A stretch of DNA of 64,000 bases from Pseudomonas japonica (GTDB lineage: Bacteria > Pseudomonadota > Gammaproteobacteria > Pseudomonadales > Pseudomonadaceae). The position numbers and the translations under genes were made by a program. The stretch lies in contig NZ_JAAMQU010000002.1 in the NCBI RefSeq assembly GCF_013522925.1, forward strand, positions 310,001 through 374,000, read 5' to 3'. The notes beneath the pieces are model-generated. The model was not told the DNA's origin. It did not search any database and was given only the letters and a program-made list of their open reading frames with translations. Below, piece after piece: positions 1 through 9,229 of the stretch. Numbering within the stretch: position 1 is the stretch's first letter; each line of letters opens with the position of its first letter.

Positions 1-102
1 CGCATCCGGGCCGCGCGGGGCGAGGTGGTGGGTGATGCGCTCAATGGCGCCGAGGTCGGCCGGCTGGCGGTCGAAACGAAACTCTCCTGCGATTCCACAC
101 AT
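1..102 (-). CDS. N-acetylglutaminylglutamine amidotransferase (asparagine synthase family), 5' end only
   Basis: Only the first 34 codons are in the window; the gene runs off the left edge. The start is the ATG read from positions 102-100. The protein begins MCGIAGEF, so Cys2 would be the N-terminal nucleophile of a class II glutamine amidotransferase once Met1 is removed. The phrase HHLAPRGPDA further on is typical of the asparagine-synthase-like enzymes that make the osmoprotectant dipeptide N-acetylglutaminylglutamine amide in pseudomonads. The amidotransferase family is clear. The substrate is inferred from resemblance of this short N-terminus to those enzymes, and a plain AsnB cannot be excluded. 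It is co-oriented with the GAF/EAL gene upstream, with a 244-base gap in which no gene is seen. Confidence 0.75.
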   Translation of the reverse strand, partial: MCGIAGEFRFDRQPADLGAIERITHHLAPRGPDA

Positions 103-346
103 GTAGCTTGAACCTTTGCTATAGGTTTTCGCGCTACTGGGGACGTGCGGGCGATGCGCCTGGAAAACGAAAAATCAGACACAAGCCAGATCGCGCACGG
201 CGTATTCAGCCAGTAGCGCAGGGGCCCTGCGGCGGCGTCACGCTGGCAGGGGCTTGGCTTGTTGGAGGGCCGGAGGCATCGGATCGTTCCGTTCGCCTTG
301 CCCCTGTAGCAGCCGGCCTTGGCCGCGACGGGGTACTTAAGAACGG

Positions 347-2134
347 CTACCGTCCGGCCCCCAGGGCTTGAAGCCCCTGCCGCCAAGCCTCCAGCGCATC
401 GAGTTCCATCGGCCGCGCCAAATAGAAGCCTTGCACTTCATGGCACCCCGCGCGGCGCAGTATTTCCAGCGTGTCGGCGGATTCGATGCCTTCGGCCACG
501 ATGCGATAGCCCAGGCGCAGGCCCAGGCCGATCAGGGTTTCCACCAGGCGGCGGTCGCGGTCGTCGTTGCCGATGTTGCAGATCAGCGAGCGGTCCAGCT
601 TTACCGCTGTGGCAGGCAGCTGACGCAGGTAGGTCCAGTTGCTGTAGCCGGTACCGAAGTCGTCGATGGCCACGTCGATACCGATCAGCCGCAGCCGCTC
701 AAGCTGCTCGCGAACCAGTTCGGGGCTCTGGCACAAGGCGCTTTCAGTGAATTCCAGTTCCAGCAATTCGGGCGGCAAGCCGCTTTCGGCTAGCAGGGCG
801 AGGAGGGCATCGGTGAACTGGCTACCATCCAGGTCTTCAGCCGATACGTTGACCGATACCTTCAGGCTTTGGCCAAGGCGGTGCCATTGGCTGGCTTGTT
901 CCACGGCCTGGCGGACCACCCAGAGGCTGAGCGGGCGGATCATCGACGTGCGCTCGGCGAGCGGAATGAATTCGGCCGGGCTTACCGCGCCGAGGAACGG
1001 GTGTTCCCAACGCAGCAGGGCTTCCACTGAAAGCATGTCGCCGGTATTGGCGTCGAACCGTGGCTGGTACGCCAGGCGCAGTTGCTCAGGGCTTTGCATG
1101 GCTTCTGCCAGCGCGCTCAGTAACATGAACGCGCGTTGCTGAGCACGCCCCAGCCCGGGCTGGTACCAACACCAGCCCTGGCCCTTGGTGCGGGCATCGT
1201 CCGAAGCGCTCACCACCATGCGCAGCCAGTCCGGCAGGCTGGCCTGGGCGGCGGTGAGTTCAATGGCGCCGATACCGATTTGCGTCTGGATCGGGATGCC
1301 GGCGCACATCAGTGGCCGCTTGAACCGCTGCACCACGTCAGCGAACAGCGTATCGGCGTCGGCGCCGCGGTGGCTGTCCAGGAAGAAACCGAAGCGGGTC
1401 TGGCTGACCCGGTAGATGGCCGTGTGCGCGGGCAGCACCGCGGCCAGCTCATCGCGCATGGCGAGCATCAGGTCCTGGGAGAACTGATACCCCAGCGCTT
1501 TAACGATGTCGTTGAGCATCTGCGGCGACACCATGTCGATGGCCACCAGCGACTGCGCTGCCTGGCCGCGACGGCTGATGATGTCTTGCTCCAGCCGGGC
1601 CCGGTTGAGCATGCCGGTTTGCGGGTCGTGGAAGTTCAAGGCGCGCGATGTGGCAATTCGTTGCATCACCAACGCGGCGAAGCGGCGGAGTGCGGCCTCT
1701 TCACGTGGCGTAAGCGGAGGGCGTGGCTGGGTGTCGATCACGCAGAGGCTGCCCAGGCCCAGCCCGTCTTCGGTAATCAGCGGCATCCCGGCGTAAAACC
1801 GGATGCCCGGCGTACCGGTAACCAAGGGATTTTGGCAAAAGCGTTCGTCCAGGTGTGAATCCGGTACAACGAACAACTCGTCCGAGAGGATCGCGTAGGT
1901 GCAGAAAGACACATCCCGCGGGGTCCCCTGCGCGCAAATTCCGCGGCTGGCCTTGAACCACTGCCGGTGCTCTTCGAGGATCGAGATCAGGGCGATAGGC
2001 GCGTTGAAGTAATCCTGCACCAGCTCGACGATGTCTTCGAATACCGGGTCCTGCGTGCCCTCGAGCAGGCAGAGCTCCGCTACACGACGCAGGCGGGCTG
2101 CTTCGTTGATCGGCATCGGCGGTGGCTGGATCAT
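347..2134 (-). CDS. GAF-GGDEF-EAL protein, probable c-di-GMP phosphodiesterase
   Basis: This 595-residue soluble protein has three domains: a GAF sensor domain (about 20-160), a degenerate GGDEF domain (about 165-320) and an EAL domain (about 345-585). The position of the GGDEF signature reads SQTRF (about 244-248), so diguanylate cyclase activity is not expected. The EAL domain keeps EALLRW (371-376), NVS, ELEFTES, DDFGTGYS (491-498), the KLD lysine, AEGIE and the Q of QGFYLA. It should therefore hydrolyse c-di-GMP, with the GAF domain and perhaps the dead GGDEF acting as regulators. There are no membrane segments, so it should be cytoplasmic. It lies alone between mnmC and the amidotransferase gene. 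The GAF ligand cannot be told from the sequence. Confidence 0.88.
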   Translation of the reverse strand: MIQPPPMPINEAARLRRVAELCLLEGTQDPVFEDIVELVQDYFNAPIALISILEEHRQWFKASRGICAQGTPRDVSFCTYAILSDELFVVPDSHLDERFCQNPLVTGTPGIRFYAGMPLITEDGLGLGSLCVIDTQPRPPLTPREEAALRRFAALVMQRIATSRALNFHDPQTGMLNRARLEQDIISRRGQAAQSLVAIDMVSPQMLNDIVKALGYQFSQDLMLAMRDELAAVLPAHTAIYRVSQTRFGFFLDSHRGADADTLFADVVQRFKRPLMCAGIPIQTQIGIGAIELTAAQASLPDWLRMVVSASDDARTKGQGWCWYQPGLGRAQQRAFMLLSALAEAMQSPEQLRLAYQPRFDANTGDMLSVEALLRWEHPFLGAVSPAEFIPLAERTSMIRPLSLWVVRQAVEQASQWHRLGQSLKVSVNVSAEDLDGSQFTDALLALLAESGLPPELLELEFTESALCQSPELVREQLERLRLIGIDVAIDDFGTGYSNWTYLRQLPATAVKLDRSLICNIGNDDRDRRLVETLIGLGLRLGYRIVAEGIESADTLEILRRAGCHEVQGFYLARPMELDALEAWRQGLQALGAGR

Positions 2135-2256
2135 CAGGTATTTTCCGCTGCGGGCGAGGGGATTGGGTCTGTGATATCAGAATGCCCTCTCATGCTACAG
2201 CGTATCGGCCGCGTTAGCCTATCCTGCAGGTGCCATCGGTCGGAGGCAGGGCCGGG

Positions 2257-4236
2257 TCAGCTTTTTACCGCGCCTTTGGATAGTTTTCGTACGCTGAAAC
2301 GGTTCGGATGACAGCTTTCGGCGACATTGACGGGCATCGGTAGCGGCTCATGCTCGAGCCAGGCAGCAATAAGTTCACCCGACAGCGGGGCGGTAATCAG
2401 CCCTCGCGAACCGTGCCCGCTGTTTACATAAAGCCCTGGCAGCCAGGGGCATGGCGCGTCACAGGCTGCACGGGCGTTGCGCTGCAGCGCCTCATAAGCC
2501 TGGTTGAAGGCAGCGGTATCGGCCACCGGGCCCACGATGGGCAGGTAGTCCGGGCTGGTGCAGCGCAAGCCCACCCGGCCATCCAGGTGTTCAGGCGCAG
2601 CCGGGGCGAGGCGCCGGGCCAGGTCAGGTGAAATGCCCTCGAGCAGTGCCAGGTTCTGGGTGTGCTCGGCAATGCTGGGTTCGTTGTCCAGGCGCTGGAA
2701 GTCGAAGCTCGCGCCAAGGGTATGCTCGCCTAGCCGCGCCGGTGCTACGTAGCCTTCGGCACACACTACGGTGCTCAGTACCTTGCTTTCAGCGGTGGCC
2801 GGCAGGCGGGTGATCTGCCCCCGTATCGGCTTGAGTGGCAGGTCGGCCGTGTATTCGAAGGCACGCACCTGCGCCGCGCACGCCAGTACTGCGACAGGGG
2901 CGCTGGCGAGTACTTCATTGCCGGCCAAGGCGCGCCAGCGCTCGTTCACTCGCTCCAGGCGCAGCACGTCCTGATGAGGCTTTACCGTGATGCCAGGATG
3001 AGCGACCAGCGCTGCGCATAAAGCTGGCGGGTGCACCCAGCCACCTTCCGGAAAGTACAGGCCACCGGCTGGCAGGGGGACGTTTGCAAGGCTGCTGGCC
3101 TCAGCGGCGCTTACCAGGCGCAGCAGTTCCGGGGCAAAGGCATCGGCCAAGGCGTTCTGGCGCGAGGTGTCGGCGGCCGTGGTTGCCAATTGCAATACGC
3201 CGCAGCCTTCCCAATCGCTACCTTGTTGCAAGCGTTCCAGCCAGCGGCGGGTATACCCGAAACCGCTAAGGATCAGTTGTGACAGCGCGGTGCCGTGGGC
3301 GGAGAGTTTGAGGTACAGCACGCCCTGCGGGTTGCCCGAGGCTTCGGGGGCGATCTGCCCATGGCGCTCCAGCAGGGTGACCTTCCAGCCGCGCACGGCC
3401 AGGCTGTACGCCGTGGCGCAGCCGGCCAGCCCGGCACCGATCACCAGCGCCTCGCGGGGCCCCGGTACTGTTGGCGGGTAGGCGAACCAAGGCTTGGCGG
3501 TAGAGGTGGCGGCGGCATCCGGAGCACCGATGAAGTCCCCCCGCATGATTTCCCATTTCTTGCCCTGGCCTGGCAGCCTTTTCATCTTGAAGCCCACTGC
3601 GATCAGGCCACGGCGCACCATTCCCGCCGCGCTGAAGGTGCCGAGCGTAGTGCCTTCATGCGACAGCCGCCCCACCTCGGCGAACAGTCCGGGCGTCCAC
3701 ATGTCCGGGTTTTTCGCAGGGGCGAAACCATCGAGGAACCAGGCGTCCACCCTTGCGCTCAGTTGACTCAGCTGGGCCTGGGCGTCGCCGATCAGCAGGG
3801 TCAGGGTTACCCGCCCCTGCGCGAACGCCAGCCGCTGCGACCCGGGGTGAATGGCCTGGTAAGCCCCCTGTAGCTGAGCCGCCCAGGGTGCGAGTTCAGG
3901 CCACAGCGCCAGCGCCCGCTGAAGGTCGTCCCGGGTAAGGGGGTATTTTTCCGTGCTCACGAAATGCAGCCGCGCGCCTGGCCTGGCGATAGCGTCGAAC
4001 AGCCGCCAGGTCGCGAGGAAGTTCATGCCCGTGCCAAAGCCGGTTTCACCGATCACCAGGTGCTCCCCGTCCGCCAGCGCGGCGAAGCGCGCTTCCAAGC
4101 GGTTCTGCTCGAGGAATACGTAACGGGTTTCCTCCAGCGCCGCCTGGCTGGAAAAATACACGTCGCCAAACACGCGGGAACGCGGTTGGCCGTTTTCGTC
4201 CCAGTCGAGCTGGGCAGGGGTGATAGCGCTGGGCAT
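2257..4236 (-). CDS. mnmC: Bifunctional tRNA 5-methylaminomethyl-2-thiouridine enzyme MnmC
   Basis: MnmC completes mnm5s2U34 of certain tRNAs. Its FAD-dependent C-terminal half removes the carboxymethyl group and its N-terminal half adds a methyl from SAM. The N-terminal half shows GETGFGTGMNFLATW and DAWFLDGFAPAKNPDMW. The C-terminal half opens with the FAD-binding VIGAGLAGCATAYSL and has the DAO fold. The ATG at 4236 (reading MPSAITPAQLDWD) gives 659 residues, close to the family norm. An upstream in-frame start at 4305 would add 23 residues unlike the family and intrude on the divergent gene's control region. Its promoter must lie in the 81-base gap shared with the divergent polyphosphate gene. 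Confidence 0.95.
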   Translation of the reverse strand: MPSAITPAQLDWDENGQPRSRVFGDVYFSSQAALEETRYVFLEQNRLEARFAALADGEHLVIGETGFGTGMNFLATWRLFDAIARPGARLHFVSTEKYPLTRDDLQRALALWPELAPWAAQLQGAYQAIHPGSQRLAFAQGRVTLTLLIGDAQAQLSQLSARVDAWFLDGFAPAKNPDMWTPGLFAEVGRLSHEGTTLGTFSAAGMVRRGLIAVGFKMKRLPGQGKKWEIMRGDFIGAPDAAATSTAKPWFAYPPTVPGPREALVIGAGLAGCATAYSLAVRGWKVTLLERHGQIAPEASGNPQGVLYLKLSAHGTALSQLILSGFGYTRRWLERLQQGSDWEGCGVLQLATTAADTSRQNALADAFAPELLRLVSAAEASSLANVPLPAGGLYFPEGGWVHPPALCAALVAHPGITVKPHQDVLRLERVNERWRALAGNEVLASAPVAVLACAAQVRAFEYTADLPLKPIRGQITRLPATAESKVLSTVVCAEGYVAPARLGEHTLGASFDFQRLDNEPSIAEHTQNLALLEGISPDLARRLAPAAPEHLDGRVGLRCTSPDYLPIVGPVADTAAFNQAYEALQRNARAACDAPCPWLPGLYVNSGHGSRGLITAPLSGELIAAWLEHEPLPMPVNVAESCHPNRFSVRKLSKGAVKS

Positions 4237-4317
4237 GGGCTTGAGGGATCGGCTTCGAACGGGCGCAGCATTCTGCCACAAGGCGCTGTCCAGATAAGCA
4301 GCCAAGGGAGGTCACCC

Positions 4318-5805
4318 ATGTTTGAATCCGCCGAGATCGGCCATGCCGTGGACGATGAAACCTATAAGGCCGCGGTGCCCGCGTTACGCCAGGCACTGCT
4401 GGAAGCGCAATACGAACTCAAGGAGCAGGGCCGCTTTCCGGTGATCGTGCTGATCAACGGCATTGAAGGCGCGGGCAAGGGCGAAACCGTCAAGCTGCTC
4501 AGCGAATGGATGGACCCACGGCTGATCGAGGTGCGCACGTTCGATCAGCAAACGGATGAAGAGCTGGCCCGCCCACCGGTATGGCGCTACTGGCGGCAGC
4601 TGCCAGCGAAGGGGCGAATGGGGGTGTTCTTCGGCAATTGGTACAGCCAGATGATCCAGGGCCGCGTGCATGGCCACTTCAAGGACGCCGTGCTGGACCA
4701 GGCGATCAACCAGGCCGAACGGCTGGAGCAGATGCTCTGCGATGAGGGCGCGCTGATCTTCAAATTCTGGTTCCACCTGTCCAAGAAGCAGATGAAACAC
4801 CGGCTCAAGTCGCTCAAGGACGACCCCTTGCACAGCTGGCGCATCAGCCCCCTGGATTGGCAGCAATCGAAAACCTACGACCGCTTTGTGCGTTACGGCG
4901 AGCGCGTGTTGCGCCGCACCAGCCGTGAGTACGCACCCTGGCACGTGATCGAGGGGCACGACAGCAATTACCGCAGCCTGGCCGTGGGCAAGATCCTGCT
5001 CGAAGGCCTGCAGGCCCGATTGAATGCCCCGCAGCAGCCGGTTCAACAGGCCGTGACGCCACTGGGCGACAGCCTCGACCAGCGCACCTTGCTCGACGCG
5101 CTGGACATGAGCCTGGCGTTGGACAAAAGCGACTATCAGCAGCAGCTGATCGAGGAACAGGCGCGGCTGGCCACGCTGTTGCGCCACAAGCACATGCGCC
5201 GACACGCGTTGGTGGCGGTATTCGAGGGCAACGACGCTGCCGGCAAGGGTGGCGCCATCCGCCGGGTAGCGGCCGCGCTGGACCCGCGCCAGTACCACAT
5301 CATCCCCGTTGCGGCCCCCACCGAAGAAGAACGTGCGCAGCCCTACCTTTGGCGGTTCTGGCGGCACATCCCGGCGCGCGGGCAATTCACCATCTTCGAC
5401 CGTTCCTGGTATGGCCGGGTACTGGTGGAGCGCGTGGAGGGCTTCTGCCAGCCGGCGGACTGGCTGCGTGCGTACAGCGAAATCAACGACTTCGAGGAGC
5501 AACTGACCGACGCCGGGGTGGTGGTGGTGAAATTCTGGCTGGCGATTGACGAGCAAACCCAGCTGGGCCGCTTCAAGGAGCGCGAAGAAACGCCGTTCAA
5601 GCGCTACAAGATCACCGAGGACGACTGGCGCAACCGTAACAAGTGGCCGCAATACCGCGAGGCTGTGGGCGATATGGTCGACCGCACCAGTACTGAAATC
5701 GCGCCGTGGACGCTGATCGAGGCCAATGACAAGCGCTGGGCGCGGGTGAAGGTATTGCGCACGATCAACGACGCCCTGGAGAAGGCTTTCCGTAAGCACC
5801 GTTGA
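4318..5805 (+). CDS. pap: Polyphosphate:AMP phosphotransferase (two-domain PPK2)
   Basis: The enzyme transfers phosphate from polyphosphate to AMP to give ADP. It has 495 residues in two tandem PPK2 domains, the size of class II (PAP) enzymes. The second domain carries Walker A (GNDAAGKGG) and the lid/Walker B region IFDRSWYGR. The first keeps a P-loop (GIEGAGKGE) but has FFGNWYSQM where DRSWY is expected, so it is probably non-catalytic, as known for this class. The ATG at 4318 has a good Shine-Dalgarno (AGGGAGGT) 5-6 bases ahead. The frame is open further upstream, but that part only overlaps mnmC in antisense. Divergent from mnmC. Confidence 0.94.
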   Translation: MFESAEIGHAVDDETYKAAVPALRQALLEAQYELKEQGRFPVIVLINGIEGAGKGETVKLLSEWMDPRLIEVRTFDQQTDEELARPPVWRYWRQLPAKGRMGVFFGNWYSQMIQGRVHGHFKDAVLDQAINQAERLEQMLCDEGALIFKFWFHLSKKQMKHRLKSLKDDPLHSWRISPLDWQQSKTYDRFVRYGERVLRRTSREYAPWHVIEGHDSNYRSLAVGKILLEGLQARLNAPQQPVQQAVTPLGDSLDQRTLLDALDMSLALDKSDYQQQLIEEQARLATLLRHKHMRRHALVAVFEGNDAAGKGGAIRRVAAALDPRQYHIIPVAAPTEEERAQPYLWRFWRHIPARGQFTIFDRSWYGRVLVERVEGFCQPADWLRAYSEINDFEEQLTDAGVVVVKFWLAIDEQTQLGRFKEREETPFKRYKITEDDWRNRNKWPQYREAVGDMVDRTSTEIAPWTLIEANDKRWARVKVLRTINDALEKAFRKHR

Positions 5806-5861
5806 CTTATGCCGGGCTTTGAGCGATGGATGGGCCTCCAGCACTGTTCAAGGACACCACC

Positions 5862-6287
5862 ATGAGCTTGTCGCCTTTCCACTTGGCTATCCCGGTTTAC
5901 GACCTGCCCGCTGCCCGGCACTTCTACGGCGAAGTGTTCGGCCTGGCGGAGGGTCGCTCCAGCGATCACTGGGTCGACTTCAACTTTTACGGCCACCAGT
6001 TGGTCATCCACGAACACCCGCGCACCGCTTCCCAGGAGGCCGCCCACACCAATGCCGTGGACGGCCACGACGTGCCGGTGCCGCATTTCGGCATCGTGCT
6101 GGGTTGGGAAGAATGGGAGGCCTTGGCCGACCGCCTGCGCGCGCGGGAAACGCGCTTCGTGATCGAGCCCTACGTACGGTTCCAAGGGCAGGTGGGCGAA
6201 CAGGCGACCATGTTCCTGTTCGACCCTTGCGGCAATGCCCTGGAGTTCAAGGCGTTCAAGGACATGAGCCAGCTGTTTGCTGTGTAG
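5862..6287 (+). CDS. VOC (glyoxalase/dioxygenase fold) family protein
   Basis: A 141-residue protein of the vicinal oxygen chelate superfamily. It opens with the typical beta strand [23 protein letters not shown] and ends with [13 protein letters not shown]. His7 near the start and the Glu of the C-terminal LEFK are at the usual metal-ligand positions, with another His in VPHFGIVL. The substrate cannot be read from the sequence. The ATG at 5862 is preceded by AAGGA; an ATG at 5826 would add 12 residues that do not fit the fold. It follows the polyphosphate gene by 56 bases on the same strand and may share its transcript. A REP element lies directly after its stop. Confidence 0.85.
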   Translation: MSLSPFHLAIPVYDLPAARHFYGEVFGLAEGRSSDHWVDFNFYGHQLVIHEHPRTASQEAAHTNAVDGHDVPVPHFGIVLGWEEWEALADRLRARETRFVIEPYVRFQGQVGEQATMFLFDPCGNALEFKAFKDMSQLFAV

Positions 6288-6290
6288 CCC

Positions 6291-6408
6291 TCATTCGCGA
6301 GCTCCGCCTGCGGCTTCGCCGGATGGCCGGCCCCCCAGCTCCCACAGGTGCACGTTTGAACTTGTTGGAAGCGGCGGGGCCGGCCATCCGGCGTTAGCTC
6401 GCGAATGA
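6291..6408. repeat. REP-type inverted repeat pair
   Basis: The arms TCATTCGCGAGCT (6291-6303) and AGCTCGCGAATGA (6396-6408) are exact reverse complements. Inside them CCGGATGGCCGGCCCC (6319-6334) pairs with its reverse complement (6376-6391). The element lies between two convergent genes. Related copies occur at 14.24, 19.03, 25.33 and 62.29 kb. Confidence 0.9.
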
Positions 6409-6412
6409 ATCG

Positions 6413-6625
6413 CTACGCGCTCTGCGGCAGTTCTGGATTGCGGCTATGGCCAGCGGTACGTTCTATATACATCTCGCTTTCCCGCAGGGCTTCTTCCCGG
6501 CTGGGGAAGGGGCCTTCGAGGGTATTTTCCCGGGTGCTGAAGAAAAAGTTGCCGTTGATCAGGGTGAACCGATCACTGCGAAAGTGAGTGGCGGGAGCGG
6601 ATTCTTCTGCGCGTTTGCCGAACAT
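6413..6625 (-). CDS. Small conserved protein, DUF6316-like
   Basis: A 70-residue protein with no signal or membrane segment. It is rich in charged and aromatic residues (HFRSDRFTLINGNFFFSTRE, then a helix-forming SREEALRESEMYIER). It resembles the small DUF6316 family of pseudomonads, whose function is not known. The ATG at 6625 (MFGKRAEES) is chosen because its following sequence matches that family. An upstream ATG at 6694 would add 23 residues and reach into fumC. It sits just downstream of fumC on the same strand, 71 bases after its stop. Confidence 0.75.
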   Translation of the reverse strand: MFGKRAEESAPATHFRSDRFTLINGNFFFSTRENTLEGPFPSREEALRESEMYIERTAGHSRNPELPQSA

Positions 6626-6696
6626 GGTGATCTCCGAACGAACTGAAAGCCGAAGGTGTGCCTGCCCGCCAAAGCGGCGGGCAGGGGAGGGCAACG

Positions 6697-8091
6697 TTAG
6701 CCTTGGCTACCGGCGCCGAGCATGTTCTCGGGCCGTACCCATTGGTCGAACTGCTCATCGGTGAGGTAGCCCAGATCGAGCGCGGCCTGGCGCAGGGTCA
6801 GGTTTTCACCATACGCCTTCTTGGCGATCTGCGCGGCCTTGTCGTAGCCGATATGCGGGTTGAGCGCGGTCACCAGCATCAGGCCGCGTTCCAGATGCTC
6901 GGCCATTTTGTCGGCATCGGCTTCCAGCCCGGCGATGCAGTGGGTATTGAAGTTGCGGCAGCCGTCAGCCAGCAAGCGAATGGATTGCAGCAGGTTATGG
7001 ATGATCACCGGCTTGTACACGTTCAGCTGCAGGTGGCCCTGGCTGGACGCGATGCCAATGGTCACGTCGTTGCCCAGCACCTGGCACGCCAGCATGGACA
7101 GCGCCTCGCATTGGGTAGGGTTCACCTTGCCCGGCATGATCGAGCTGCCAGGCTCGTTGGCCGGCAACCGTACCTCGGCCAGGCCACCGCGGGGGCCCGA
7201 GCCCAGCAGGCGCAGGTCGTTGGCAAGCTTCATCAGGGCCACGGCCAGGGTTTTCAGTGCGCCCGCGAGGGTGACCAGCGGCTCATGGCCGGAGAGGGCC
7301 GCAAACTTGTTCGGGGCGGTCACAAAGGGCAGGCCCGACAGCGCCGCGATTTCCGCGGCAATGGCCTCGGCAAACCCGGACGGCGCATTCAGGCCTGTGC
7401 CCACGGCGGTCCCGCCTTGCGCCAGCTCGTACACGCCGGGCAAGGCAGTGCGGATCGCCTGTTGCGCGTAGTCGAGCTGAGCGACGAACGCCGACAGCTC
7501 CTGGCCAAAGGTAATAGGCGTGGCATCCATCATGTGGGTGCGGCCGGTTTTCACCAGCTGCATGTGGCGCGCCGACAGCTCGGCCAGGCCTGCGGAAAGC
7601 TCCGCTACGCCGGGCAAGAGGTCGTTCTGCACTGCCTTGGCCGCCGCGATGTGCATGGCCGTAGGGAAGCAGTCATTGGAACTTTGCGAACGGTTCACGT
7701 GGTCGTTGGGGTGCACCGGGCTCTTGCCGCCGCGGCCTTGGCCGGCCAGCTCGTTGGCGCGCCCGGCGATCACCTCGTTCACGTTCATGTTGCTCTGGGT
7801 GCCACTGCCGGTTTGCCACACCACCAGGGGGAATTGGGTATCGTACCCGCCCGCCAGCACTTCGTTGGCGGCTTGCTCGATCAGGTTGGCAACATCCGGA
7901 GGCAGGTCGCCGCTGCGGCTGTTGACCCGGGCCGCAGCCTTCTTGATAAGCGCCAGGGCGTGCACCACGTCCAGCGGCATGCGCTGCTCGCCAATGGCGA
8001 AGTTGATCAGCGAACGCTGGGTTTGTGCGCCCCAGTAACAGTCTTCGGGGACGTCGATCTGGCCAATGCTGTCTGTTTCGATGCGGGTCAT
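6697..8091 (-). CDS. fumC: Class II fumarate hydratase FumC
   Basis: It catalyses reversible hydration of fumarate to L-malate in the TCA cycle and is the oxygen-stable, iron-free type. The 464 residues match the family. The superfamily signature [13 protein letters not shown] holds the mobile catalytic loop serine, and the substrate-contact segments [13 protein letters not shown] and [11 protein letters not shown] are intact. It is divergent from the DUF2059 gene across a 178-base gap that must carry promoters for both. In pseudomonads FumC is often induced by iron limitation together with sodA; no clear Fur box was identified here, so regulation is left open. Confidence 0.97.
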   Translation of the reverse strand: MTRIETDSIGQIDVPEDCYWGAQTQRSLINFAIGEQRMPLDVVHALALIKKAAARVNSRSGDLPPDVANLIEQAANEVLAGGYDTQFPLVVWQTGSGTQSNMNVNEVIAGRANELAGQGRGGKSPVHPNDHVNRSQSSNDCFPTAMHIAAAKAVQNDLLPGVAELSAGLAELSARHMQLVKTGRTHMMDATPITFGQELSAFVAQLDYAQQAIRTALPGVYELAQGGTAVGTGLNAPSGFAEAIAAEIAALSGLPFVTAPNKFAALSGHEPLVTLAGALKTLAVALMKLANDLRLLGSGPRGGLAEVRLPANEPGSSIMPGKVNPTQCEALSMLACQVLGNDVTIGIASSQGHLQLNVYKPVIIHNLLQSIRLLADGCRNFNTHCIAGLEADADKMAEHLERGLMLVTALNPHIGYDKAAQIAKKAYGENLTLRQAALDLGYLTDEQFDQWVRPENMLGAGSQG

Positions 8092-8269
8092 TGCGTTCTC
8101 GCTCGTGCAGGTTCGACAGCCAGTTTAGGCGCATTCCAGCGGGCGGGGTTCCCTGTTTTCGGCACTTCTGCGGGCTGGCACTCGTCAGTGAGGGTTGAGT
8201 GGCCGGTTGGGTTGGGCGCAGAATGGCCTGCTCCGGGGTTTGCCCCAATCGCCACAGTAAGGAAAACCG

Positions 8270-8806
8270 ATGAATCGAGTTCGCGCCCTTTGCACAGCGG
8301 CCGTTCTGGCCTGCGCCGGGCCGGTGATGGCCGATACCGCCAGCCACAACGCCAGCGCGGAAGCCTTCCTGATGATGGCCCATGCGGACAAGCTCGGCAC
8401 GCCGGTGTACATGCAGGTGCAACAGATGTTTGCCCAGCGTTTCGCCCAGGCCAACGCTCCTGAGTCGAAAAAGGCCACCCTGGAAAGCTACCAGGCCAAG
8501 GCCAACGCCGCGCTGGACCAGGCCATTGGCTGGGACAAGGTCAAGCCGGACATGATCAAGCTGTACACCGACAACTTCAGCGAGCAGGAGCTGAAGGACC
8601 TGGTCAAGTTCTACAAGTCGCCGCTGGGGCAGAAAGTGCTGCAGACCATGCCCAAGGTCACCCAGCAGTCGGTGGAGCTGAGCCAGCAGCACCTGGAGCC
8701 TGCCGTGCCGGTGGTGAACAAGCTGCTTGCCGACATGACTGCTGAAATCACCCCGCCCAAGGCCGACGACGCGGCGAAGGGTGCCGAGCCCGCCAAGAAG
8801 AAGTAA
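8270..8806 (+). CDS. Exported DUF2059 protein
   Basis: A 178-residue protein with a signal peptide (MNRVRALCTAAVLACAGPVMA, probable cleavage after VMA), so it should be periplasmic. The mature part is helical and carries the DUF2059 core (IKLYTDNFSEQELKDLVKFYKSPLGQK). The C-terminus is a low-complexity Lys/Ala/Pro tail. No enzymatic function is established for this family. A Shine-Dalgarno (TAAGGA) precedes the ATG. The bolA-like gene follows after 5 bases, so the two are very probably co-transcribed. Confidence 0.88.
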   Translation: MNRVRALCTAAVLACAGPVMADTASHNASAEAFLMMAHADKLGTPVYMQVQQMFAQRFAQANAPESKKATLESYQAKANAALDQAIGWDKVKPDMIKLYTDNFSEQELKDLVKFYKSPLGQKVLQTMPKVTQQSVELSQQHLEPAVPVVNKLLADMTAEITPPKADDAAKGAEPAKKK

Positions 8807-8811
8807 CCGCC

Positions 8812-9105
8812 ATGACCTTGCAAACCCGCATCGAGCACACACTGGGCCTGTTGCAGCCGCAGCACCTGCAAGTGCTGGATGAAAGCCACATGCACAGCCG
8901 TGGCCAGCAAACCCACTACAAGGCCGTGGTGGTGAGCGAGCGCTTCCAGGGGCTGAACAGCGTGAAGCGCCACCAGTTGGTGTACGGCACGCTGGGCGAG
9001 CTGATGGGGGAGTTCCATGCGCTGGCCTTGCACACCTACACCCCTGAGGAGTGGGCGGCACAAGGCGTGGCGCCGGCTTCGCCGGTGTGCGCGGGCGGGC
9101 ATTGA
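8812..9105 (+). CDS. BolA family protein
   Basis: A 97-residue BolA-fold protein. The helix-turn-helix-like segment [17 protein letters not shown] and the preceding ESHMHSRG...[11 protein letters not shown] are typical; the conserved His residues would be [2Fe-2S] ligands when it pairs with a monothiol glutaredoxin. BolA proteins act in iron-sulfur handling and, in some cases, as transcription regulators under stress. Which role this one has cannot be told. It follows the DUF2059 gene by 5 bases. The next gene, trhO, is preceded by its own candidate promoter. Confidence 0.9.
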   Translation: MTLQTRIEHTLGLLQPQHLQVLDESHMHSRGQQTHYKAVVVSERFQGLNSVKRHQLVYGTLGELMGEFHALALHTYTPEEWAAQGVAPASPVCAGGH

Positions 9106-9138
9106 TCCGCGGCAACACACAGGCGCTTGTCCCTTTGC

Positions 9139-9172
9139 TAGAATGCGCGCCGCCCGGGCCTGCCCGGCGCGC
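9139..9172 (+). promoter_or_regulatory. Candidate -10 box and GC-rich palindrome upstream of trhO
   Basis: TAGAAT (9139-9144) resembles a sigma-70 -10 element; no convincing -35 is seen. A strong palindrome follows at once: GCGCGCCG (9145-9152) pairs with CGGCGCGC (9165-9172). If the -10 is used, transcription would begin inside the palindrome. It may instead be a weak terminator for the bolA transcript. Confidence 0.4.
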
Positions 9173-9229
9173 GTATTCGTGACCTGCCTGGTCCGCCCTT
9201 TGCGAGGGCGACCACCTGGAGAAGCAAAG

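Noticed and set aside
4384..5844. 486-codon minus-strand frame antisense to the polyphosphate:AMP phosphotransferase
   Set aside because: Shadow of a clear two-domain PPK2 gene; no recognisable domain or ribosome site.
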